Source: an uncultured Clostridia bacterium
GTDB lineage: Bacteria > Bacillota > Clostridia > TANB77 > CAG-508
DNA: 32,301 nt
NCBI GenBank assembly: GCA_947630065.1
Contig: CANRGE010000022.1
Coordinates: 1-32,301 of the forward strand
Direction: 5' to 3'
In this document: positions 11,584 to 19,800 of the stretch, piece by piece
How positions within the stretch are numbered: the first letter of the stretch is position 1
Layout of the letters: each line of letters starts with the position of its first letter
Position numbers and translations under genes: made by a program
The notes under the pieces: model-generated
Seen by the model: only the letters and a program-made list of their open reading frames with translations
Databases searched by the model: none
Told to the model about the DNA's origin: nothing

Positions 11584-12663
11584 CTATTTTTCTAAAACTT
11601 CAAACCCTATATCTAGTGCACTTTTGTAGACTTCTTCGTCTTCAGGATTTTCCTCCATTTTTTTCAAAATTTCCTTTACAAACAAGCCTTTCAAAGTGTT
11701 TTCTCTAGATAACTTTTCCAAATCATAATTCAATTTTGTATAATCTTTAATCTTTATAATATTGTTTCCAATAATCAATCTGTTTAACTTGTACATATCA
11801 ATTTCGAAATTTCTTTTTCCAATCAAAGAAACTTTATAATATACATTATCATTTACTTCTATATTATTAATAATTGAAGCCAATTCATCTAAATCTATAA
11901 CTTCAGTAACATCTATCTCTTTTATGACAAATTCCTTATTATCAACAGGAACAAATTCTAATTTCAAACTATCTTTTTCAATATCGCCAACTATCATTCC
12001 ATGCTGACCAAGTTCGTCAAACCCTAATGAAACAGTTGACCCAGGATAGACTATTTTTTGATTTTCTTTTGTATTATAGTCCAACTTGTGAATGTGTCCT
12101 AAAGCAATATAATCAAAGCCCTTTGTTTCAAGCATTTTTTCTGAAATTGGATTATAATTTTTTTCTAAAGTATCAGAAGCATTTAATGAGCCATGTGCAA
12201 TCAATATATTTATTTTATCTGGATTTTTTATTTTTGTATTTTCCAAGTCATGGTTTGTATAGTAGAAATCATCAAAACCATATCCATATATATCAATTCC
12301 ATCTTGTTCAATAATTGATAATTTAGAATCAAAAATATGCACATTTTCACTCCAATAATACTTACTATAAAATGAATCTTTTAGGTATGGATCATGGTTC
12401 CCTGGTGAAATAAAAATTTGTGTTTCTGGTATTTGTGTAAACAAGTTGTTTATGTATTCTATAGTACTCAAACGTATATATTCATGTTCATAAAAATCCC
12501 CTGCAATAAATAAGTAGGGAATTTTATTTTCTTTTATATAATTTATAATTTTATTAAAAGCTTGTCTTTGGTCGAATCTTCTAACATCACCCAAATTAGC
12601 TCTGTTTGTTAATGTTGTAAACGATGTATCAAAATGCATATCTGCTATATGTACAAATTTCAT
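11584..12663 (-). CDS. Metallophosphoesterase of the SbcD/YhaO family (DNA exonuclease subunit)
   Basis: 359 aa, complete. Calcineurin-type phosphoesterase motifs are all present: D8 and H10 (ADMHFD), GD at 55-56, GNHD at 88-91, H157 (AHG), and H190/H192 (GHIH), which bind two metal ions, normally Mn2+. SbcD-like proteins form the nuclease subunit of a complex with a Rad50/SbcC-type ATPase, here the next gene about 90 bp downstream. The C-terminal 150 residues resemble the capping and helical region. The ribosome site AAGGAGATTATATA precedes ATG. The low similarity one expects between YhaO and SbcD leaves the exact subfamily open; YhaO is favoured because its partner has the YhaN-type membrane hairpin. 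Confidence 0.85.
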   Translation of the reverse strand: MKFVHIADMHFDTSFTTLTNRANLGDVRRFDQRQAFNKIINYIKENKIPYLFIAGDFYEHEYIRLSTIEYINNLFTQIPETQIFISPGNHDPYLKDSFYSKYYWSENVHIFDSKLSIIEQDGIDIYGYGFDDFYYTNHDLENTKIKNPDKINILIAHGSLNASDTLEKNYNPISEKMLETKGFDYIALGHIHKLDYNTKENQKIVYPGSTVSLGFDELGQHGMIVGDIEKDSLKLEFVPVDNKEFVIKEIDVTEVIDLDELASIINNIEVNDNVYYKVSLIGKRNFEIDMYKLNRLIIGNNIIKIKDYTKLNYDLEKLSRENTLKGLFVKEILKKMEENPEDEEVYKSALDIGFEVLEK

Positions 12664-12722
12664 TATATAATCTCCTTGTATAATATATTAATAGGTTTTA
12701 CGCTATTTTTCTCATATTATAA

Positions 12723-14646
12723 TTAATCGCCTAAAGGGCCAAATAATTCATCAAATTTAGCTTCTAATTCCTTTTGTATATCTAAATCAGAAGGTCCTGA
12801 ATCTTCTACAATTGGCATTGCAAAATCATCTTCATCATTTTTAATTTCTTCATCAAATAAATCATCTAAAGATTCAACTTTTAAATCGTTACCTCCACTG
12901 ATACTTGAGTCTGTGTATGGATTATTAGGATTGAATTTTCTCCATACTCCTCTATCTCCAACATTAAAGTCATTGTGGTCAAGTTTAACTTTATTCATTT
13001 CTTTAATCATATTTGTCTTGTAATACCAATATTTCTGGGCTTTTATTGGTTTCAAGCCTTTTTCAAAAATGATACAATAATCATTATCCATTCTTCTTAA
13101 TTCATCTGGTGTCATTAATGCTCTTGCCATTATTTGTTCTGATTCGCTTTTACCTGTTTTCTTACCTTTATTGTCTCTATTTATTGAATCACTTTGTCTT
13201 TTTATAGTTTTCTCTCCAAGTTCTTTTGAAAAATACTCAACAGTTTTAAAAGAGTTACTACCTAAGAAAACATGTGTATCACAGTTACCAACTATAGTTT
13301 CATGTGATTTTTCATATATTGCTTCCAATTGGTCAAGGTTTTGTAGTATAACACTAAAAGATATTTTTCTACTTCTTGATGTTGATATTTTTTTATCAAA
13401 ATCTGGAATTTTGCCAATGTTTGCAAACTCGTCTAATATAAAGAAACATGGTATTTTTAACTTTCCACCATTTTTATCAGCGAAATCATATAATTGTTGA
13501 ATTAATTGTGAAAAGAATATTGTTAATAAGAAATCATATGCTGTATGTGTATCTGATGATATTACATATAATGCTGTTTTCTTGTTTGCTATATCTTCGA
13601 AATTTATTGTATCTGTTGATGTTACTTCTGCAATTTCTTTAGAATCAAACTTACCTAATTTTGATTGCAAAGAACTTAAAATTGAGCTATAAGTTTTATC
13701 TGATGCAAGTTCAACAGATTTATAATACATTCTAGCTGGATGATCATATGGTAAAACATTTATCATCTCTGACAACAAATTGCTACCACCATTATTGCTT
13801 GCAGCCCTTACCATTTCTGCGCAACTTGCAAGATTTTGTTCTTCTGGTGGGCGTGTAGCTATTAGATAATATATTAATGATTTTAGTAGCATTTCTGCCA
13901 TATCATCCCAATATGGATCTGCTGATCCACCTTCAGATTTTTGACCTTTTACAACTGTATTTGCTATAACATCTACATCTAATTCACTATTAATATGAGC
14001 TAATGGGTTATATCCATCACTAGTGGCTGGATTAACTAAATTTAGTACTTTTATATCATAACCATTTGATTTTAAAAATCCTGCTGTATCATCATATAAT
14101 TCACCCTTTGGATCTGTAAATACATATGACCCCAACATTTGATATGCATTAGGTTTTGAATATGTTGCAGATTTACCAGCACCAGATCCGTCCAACTATT
14201 AGGACATTAACATTTCCTGGTTTATCTACAGGTAAGTAGTTATCCTTTGCTAGAATTAATCCTTCTTTTTTGCTAAGAACTTTGTACTGTTCCCCTGGTC
14301 TGCACCAATCACTTGATCCATGCTCTATATCTTGGAATGAGCTTTTAGGCAAAGTTTTGTTTATTGCGAAAACAACCATACCAAAATAGAAAAGCGAAAA
14401 ATATTTTATTCCTTCTATAAAATCTTTTACATATTCACTTTGAAAAATTACTGTTATAGGGAATTTCATGAAATTTTCTCCAAAATGAAACATTATAGAT
14501 TCAAGCCATGTTAGTCCTTCTTTAGTTCCCTCTGTGATAGTATAACATAAAGGCGCAACAAATAGTATGACTAATACTAGCCATACTATTAAATATACCC
14601 ATATTTGTTTTTTTAACTTCTCCATGAAACTTTTAAATTTTCCCAT
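12723..14646 (-). CDS. VirD4/TraG-type coupling protein (T4CP), interrupted by a +1 frame change
   Basis: Joined product 640 aa. T4CPs are membrane-bound hexameric ATPases that feed DNA-protein substrates to type IV secretion or conjugation machines. Seen: two N-terminal membrane segments (about 16-37 and 84-96), then VGGSGAGKSAT (Walker A, about 151-161, only after the shift), TDPKGELYDDT, Walker B FFILDEFANIGKIPDF, and an acidic tail. This matches the clostridial VirD4-like CD1115 type. The zero frame reads GTT GGA CGG ATC TGG TGC TGG TAA and ends within Walker A. The downstream frame has no ATG here, only a TTG without a ribosome site, so two separate genes are unlikely. The start has AGAGGG seven bases upstream. 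No relaxase or other transfer genes are in the window, so its machine is not visible. Confidence 0.8.
14188..14190 (-). other. In-frame CGG inside the Walker A motif of the coupling protein
   Basis: Context GTT GGA CGG ATC TGG. Skipping C gives GTT GGA GGA TCT GGT GCT GGT AAA TCT, the expected VGGSGAGKS. The inserted residue is Gly exactly where this family has Gly, so the correct product is known from biochemistry, not only from frame continuity. Confidence 0.75.
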
Positions 14647-14710
14647 ATAAAGTTCCCTCTTTCTTCTGTACTTATAAATAAAGATATTTTGTTGGTTTTA
14701 TTATATATCT

Positions 14711-15034
14711 TTATCTACTTTTAGCTTGTTTTTTCTCTGGTCTTGTTGTATTTAATTTCTTTGTATCTAATCTTTTTGAGATAGTTCTTGTAGTATATGG
14801 TCTACCTGTTTTATTGTTTATTCTTATTGTTTTTCCTGTTTTTTCATCTTTATTGATAGCATTGTCAAATGCCTTTATCTCTGAAAGACCCTTCTCCTCT
14901 GAAAATAAATAAGGTTTATTTTTATTTGGAATAATAGTAACTTCCTTATCAAATTCAATAGCTATTGAATATAAACCTCCAAGCGTAATACTCTTTTTTT
15001 CATTTTTTGATGAATCTGCATTTGCGTAACTCAT
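14711..15034 (-). CDS. Small basic protein of unknown function upstream of the coupling protein
   Basis: 107 aa, not recognised. The N-terminal half is mixed (ITLGGLYSIAIEFDKEVTII, then PNKNKPYLF); the C-terminal third is strongly basic, Lys/Arg/Thr-rich and likely disordered. No membrane segment or signal peptide. The ribosome site AGAGAGGGG is well placed. It starts 28 bp after the preceding gene and lies 64 bp before the coupling protein, so the three probably form one transcript. A nucleic-acid-binding accessory role would suit the basic tail but is only a guess. Confidence 0.65.
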   Translation of the reverse strand: MSYANADSSKNEKKSITLGGLYSIAIEFDKEVTIIPNKNKPYLFSEEKGLSEIKAFDNAINKDEKTGKTIRINNKTGRPYTTRTISKRLDTKKLNTTRPEKKQAKSR

Positions 15035-15062
15035 CCCGATTCCCCTCTCTTTACTAAAATTT

Positions 15063-15596
15063 TTAAAATCTAAATTTTCTATCTTCTCTTATTTCAAAAG
15101 CAAAATATGGTTTATTAGGTTCTAACATAATTTTACCTTTGACTTCATTTGTTTCATTATCAAAAAATAATGTTGGTTTTATTTCTTCTGTAGTTACAGG
15201 ATCAATAATAGATATTGGTCTCTGTAAGTTTGGTGTATACTTAAATTCTTTAAACACTGGTTCGTTTTCAGAATATAATGTATCGAATTTTACCGGCATA
15301 GGTTTTTTGGAAATTTTAACTTTATCATCCTGTAATATTCCCATGTTAACTACAACTTTATTTTCTGCAAAAGATAAAAAAACAAGTTGATTTCCTTCTT
15401 CCTTAGGATTATCTACGAAATATGTTTTTCTTGATGCATCATCTCGTAATTCCTCAGCAAATTCCAGTCTTTCAATGGTAAATTTTGGTGCTCCATTCAT
15501 GACTTCTTTTTTATCTGTTTTATTTATTTGATATATTATAGTATTAACATCTTTTTTATCTGTAATGCTAAAATGCTTTCCCTGTAAGCTTTCCAT
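15063..15596 (-). CDS. Conserved-looking protein of unknown function, first gene of the coupling-protein unit
   Basis: 177 aa, not recognised. Soluble, rich in charged residues and predicted beta strands, with no membrane segment. It ends in a strand-rich stretch (KIMLEPNKPYFAFEIRED). The PNKPY pattern loosely recurs as PNKNKPY in the next protein, so the two may be distantly related. It sits directly behind a consensus sigma-A promoter and leads the unit that includes the coupling protein, which suggests an accessory of that protein. The start ATG at 15596 follows GGAGAGGGG by about ten bases. Confidence 0.65.
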   Translation of the reverse strand: MESLQGKHFSITDKKDVNTIIYQINKTDKKEVMNGAPKFTIERLEFAEELRDDASRKTYFVDNPKEEGNQLVFLSFAENKVVVNMGILQDDKVKISKKPMPVKFDTLYSENEPVFKEFKYTPNLQRPISIIDPVTTEEIKPTLFFDNETNEVKGKIMLEPNKPYFAFEIREDRKFRF

Positions 15597-15660
15597 ATAC
15601 CATACACCCCTCTCCTATGAAAATTAATCATAGTTAATCTTTTGTGTAATTACATTATTT

Positions 15661-15689
15661 ATTATACCTTTTTTATGGCTATTTGTCAA
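15661..15689 (-). promoter_or_regulatory. Consensus sigma-A promoter of the coupling-protein unit
   Basis: TTGACA (15689-15684), 17-bp spacer, TATAAT (15666-15661): both hexamers are perfect. The expected start is near 15654, giving a leader of about 58 nt. This is the strongest promoter in the window. Confidence 0.85.
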
Positions 15690-15717
15690 TAGTTTTTGTG
15701 ACATGTTTGGGTTTCAC

Positions 15718-16629
15718 CTAACTATACATAACTCTTGGTTCAAAATGTGAAACTTTACTCAAATCTTTAAATAACTTAGTTTCTTTTTCACTCATGTTTT
15801 TTGGAACCATTATCTTAACTTCGGCAACTAGGTCTCCTCTTCCGCCTTTTCCGTCTTTATATCCCTTTCCATTTATTCTAAGTAGTTCACCACTTTGTGT
15901 TCCTTTAGGGACAATAACGTTTACCTCTTCATCAATTGAAGACATACTAGCTTTAGTTCCAAGTGCTGCTTCCCATGGTGTTATTAACAAATATTTGTAT
16001 AAATCATACCCAATTAGTCTAAAAGAAGAATCATCTTCAATATTTATTTTTATAAATAAATCCCCATTTCTTCCTCCATTTTCTCCTTTTTTTCCTTGAC
16101 CAATCAATCTGATTTTCTCATTGTTCTGTATTCCTGCTGGTATTTTTATATCAAAATTTTTCATTGAACCATTAACTGTTCTTAAGGATATCTTTTTATC
16201 TACTCCATAGAAAGCATCATTTATAGATATATTTATTTCAGTGTTTATATTTTCTCCCTTTTTAGGTACTTTTCCATTTTTAGCTGTAGTTGTTCTTGCT
16301 TCCATTTTCTTGTTATCAATGCTTCCAAAGAATATATTAAAAAAGTCACTAAATATTGAAGTTTTCCCACGTTTGCTTTCTTCATATTTTGCTTTTTTCT
16401 TTCCAACATAATTGTTCCACATTCTATCATATTTTCTTCTTGATGTTGTCTCTGATAGTACTCTGTATGCTTCATTTATATCTTTAAATCTTTCTTCAGC
16501 ATTTCTATCACCCACATTTACATCAGGATGATATTTTTTTGCTTGCTCTCTATACGCAATTTTTATCTCTTCACTTGTTACTTCTTTTGTTTCTAAACCT
16601 AATATCTTATAGTAATCCTTAAAAATCAT
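15718..16629 (-). CDS. DnaJ-family co-chaperone, type II (no zinc finger)
   Basis: 303 aa. A J domain occupies residues 5-70, with the HPD tripeptide at 34-36 that stimulates DnaK ATPase. A linker of basic and Gly/Lys-rich sequence follows, then two C-terminal substrate-binding beta domains (from about 125: GENINTEINISINDAFYG, IKIPAGIQNNEKIRL, DLYKYLLITPWEAALG, VIVPKGTQSGELLRINGKG). The four CxxCxGxG zinc repeats of classical DnaJ are absent, so it is CbpA/DnaJB-like and unlikely to be the housekeeping DnaJ. It has its own promoter and a strong ribosome site (GGGGGACGTTCA-ATG). It lies between giant surface protein 2 and the coupling-protein unit and may help fold one of them, but that is inference. 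Confidence 0.9.
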   Translation of the reverse strand: MIFKDYYKILGLETKEVTSEEIKIAYREQAKKYHPDVNVGDRNAEERFKDINEAYRVLSETTSRRKYDRMWNNYVGKKKAKYEESKRGKTSIFSDFFNIFFGSIDNKKMEARTTTAKNGKVPKKGENINTEINISINDAFYGVDKKISLRTVNGSMKNFDIKIPAGIQNNEKIRLIGQGKKGENGGRNGDLFIKINIEDDSSFRLIGYDLYKYLLITPWEAALGTKASMSSIDEEVNVIVPKGTQSGELLRINGKGYKDGKGGRGDLVAEVKIMVPKNMSEKETKLFKDLSKVSHFEPRVMYS

Positions 16630-16663
16630 TGAACGTCCCCCTATGTTTTTGTGATTTTTGCAT

Positions 16664-16691
16664 ATTATATCACACTTTTTTTCTTTTGTAA
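16664..16691 (-). promoter_or_regulatory. Promoter of the DnaJ-family gene
   Basis: TTACAA (16691-16686), 16-bp spacer, TATAAT (16669-16664). Leader of about 28 nt to ATG 16629. No CIRCE heat-shock operator is visible. Confidence 0.7.
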
Positions 16692-16768
16692 GCCCTTTTT
16701 ATAATATTTAATGAGATTACTAGTTTTTCAAATTTATCTTTTTCCGTTTTGATTGGTATTAATTAATC

Positions 16769-16805
16769 AAAGGAGTAATTGGATTTGGTTTCCAATTACT
16801 CCTTT
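16769..16805. terminator. Perfect 15-bp hairpin downstream of giant gene 2
   Basis: AAAGGAGTAATTGGA (16769-16783) pairs fully with 16791-16805 across a 7-nt loop. It lies about 70 bp past the stop of the 3107-aa gene, so it is the natural terminator. However, the T-rich side (GGTTTGGTTTTTT) is on the plus strand, while the minus strand continues ATTAATTAATACC without a U tract. It may work as a stable 3' end structure or block plus-strand transcription. Confidence 0.55.
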
Positions 16806-16876
16806 GGTTTGGTTTTTTACTTATTTTTAGCCTAATTTATTTTTTAATTAAAGTTTTGTTTTCCAGTATTCAAATT

Positions 16877-19800
16877 CTATTCTTTCTCTTTTATCTTATA
16901 TGTCGCCTTAAATTGTTCTAATGGAACTACTTCCCAGATTTCTTCTTGTGTTTCTTCGTTTATTGATTTTACTTTTTCTACTTTTATTTCTTCTACTCCA
17001 TATTCTATTTCTGTTCCATCTTCATCATATTGCAACAAGTTCTCTATTATTGCTGTTCCATTTCCTCGTATTTCTCTTGTTATTTCATCTCCATTGTTGT
17101 CATATACTGGTATTGATCTGTTGTTTTCTACTTTTACTAATCTTATTGTTGCTTTATAATCGTTTAATATTTCATCTGGCAAATTCCATTTTTTGTTAAG
17201 TGATATACTTGTTAATTTATCTGATGTTTTTTCATAGTAGTAATTTACATGTATTACATCTTCATCAAATGTACCAGTTGCATTTTGTGGTATTACATAT
17301 TCATTATTTTCATTTACTTCTAGGGTATAGCCTTGTAATTCTGTTTCTATGTAGTTTGATGTATCGTAATCTTCTCCGAAAATTCCATATAGATGAACTT
17401 CTTCTTTTAATGATATTGGTTGATTATTTATTTGTTGTATTATTTTATTTATCATATTATCTGATTCTAACGCATTATTAATGTAATTCTTTGTTTTTTG
17501 TAATACAGATTTATTTTCTACTGCTATTGATGAGATTTCTGATGTTGGCTGTGATGTTTGTGTTGCGCCATAATTCATGTTATCTTTATTTGAATCTTTT
17601 AAGTAATAGTGAATAACTACTTCTCTTAGTTTTTGATCCCCTACATCTATTACACAATTTTCACTATCTTCTTCTCCTTTAACTTCACATTCCTTTGATT
17701 CCGTATTTAATTCGTATCCCTCTGGGGCTTGTATTTCTGTTATTTTATATGTTCCTTTTGGAACTTGTATTACTATTTGACCATTTTCATTTGTTTCATA
17801 TATTAAACAATCATATATTTTTTTCAACTTTATATTCTTTAAAGTAAGCTCTCCACCTACATCACTGTCTCCAGCTGCAGTATATGAAATATATAGATAA
17901 TATTTCTTTCCTCCTTCAAGAACTTTAGTTGCAAAACATTTATTATTAACATTTTTCTCACAATAAATACAAGTTTGTTTATTGTCTAGTGCTGGATTAT
18001 TCGCTTCATCTTGTGTTACCATTCCCCATATAGACACATTATTTAATGTTGCATCTAATTCGACTTCATAATTTCCCTTCTTATCTTGCAAATCAATAGG
18101 AATGCATATGAATTGGCTTTCAGATTGAATATCCCTAAAAGTATAAGAATTCTCTGTTTCTTCCAAATCAACTCCATCACTGTTCTTTGGTTCAAGAACT
18201 ACTCCATCTTCTTGATCATTCATATATAAGACTTTTATACTTTCAATATAAACCTCTTTACTAAAATTTGTTTCAGCACAATCAAATCCCAAATGTAAAT
18301 AATATACTTTTCCTGGTTGTAATGTTTCACTTACAAAACTATTGCTATTATTTTCATTTGTTTGTAAGAAATTTTTCACTGAGTCTGACTCTGGAACATT
18401 TGTATTTTCTGTTATTGTTGCATATAAGGTTCCTTTTTGATAATTATTATATGCATGAATTACAACCTGCATTGGCTGAGTTTCGTTAGTTAAATCCAAT
18501 TTGTAATACGAACTTGCCACTGTTCCTGCAACACCTATATTATCTGGAACTATATATCCATTATTATCTTTTTCGAAATGATATATTCCATTTTGAGTTA
18601 AATTACCTAATATATTTCCTTCACTTATAGACTCTGATTCGATTCTAAACTTAGCTCCTGCTAATTTATCTCCATCTTCACCTGTTTTGTTAATTGTTAT
18701 CGAACTATTTTTCTTGACGAAATATGCTATTATATGTACTTTACTTGTAACTTTATCAAAATATCCAGATTCAAGTTCAACCTTTCCTTCATTATCTGCT
18801 TTAAATGGAATTTCTTTATCGTTTATTGTTATTTTCTGTATCATATATCCTTCTGTTGGTTCTATGTCTATTTTATTTGTATTTGATTCACCATACTCTA
18901 CTGTTTCAACATATTTTATATTATGTTCTTCAGCATATATATTATTATTTTTTCCAGTAATAGTACCTCCATCTCTATTTCCAGATGAATTTTCTCCTAC
19001 CTCTGTTGTAATATCAAATGATTTTTTCTCATTTCCTATGGTTAATTCTGTAACCTCACTTGTACTGTTTATAACTGCAATGTCTAGTATAGGGAATCCA
19101 TTTTCTACATATAACCATTTATCACAGTCTTCTCTTAATGCATCACAAAATTCTTTTGTTTTCATGCTTTCTTCGGTGGTTTTTGTACAGTATGCATTAT
19201 TTACATTTTCTGTAAATCCGGTAATTTCTATGCTATCTGGATAATAGTTTGATTCTCCATTACTTGTAGTTCCATATATTGGTCCTAAATAATTTACATA
19301 ATAATAACTTTTTGGATTATTATATTCTGAGACAGGATCGTATATATTACCAGTATTGTAGCAATTTTTTATTGAACCTGCTGTTCCTGCAATTCCTCCA
19401 ATATTCAATATCATACCTGCTTTTGTTTCGTCTACTTTATTTCCTATTATGTTACCTGTATTATATGAATTTGTAATCGGCGATGAATTTTTTCCTGTTA
19501 TTCCTCCAATATATATATTATCTTTAGCACAGTTATTTTTTTCGTAGTAAATATTACCTTCATTATAGCATGAATCTATTGTTGTTGTTTCTGAAGACAC
19601 TCCTCCTATACACATCGACCCAGAAGAAGTTTGTTTTTCATGACTACAATTAATGTTTCCTGTATTATATGAACTTGATATAATACCACCTTTACCAATT
19701 AATCCTCCTACCGAAAAATTAAGTCCTTTTACATCTATGTCTCCATAATTGTTACAATTGGTCACGTATATACCAGAATTATAACCAATTATACTACCAA

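Noticed and set aside
12723..14195. Separate downstream gene starting at TTG 14195
   Set aside because: There is no ribosome site, the frame begins in the middle of Walker A, and the upstream frame supplies exactly the missing N-terminus.
16877..16960. LPXTG-type sorting signal at the end of the 3107-aa protein
   Set aside because: No LPXTG-like motif, hydrophobic segment or basic tail is present before the stop.
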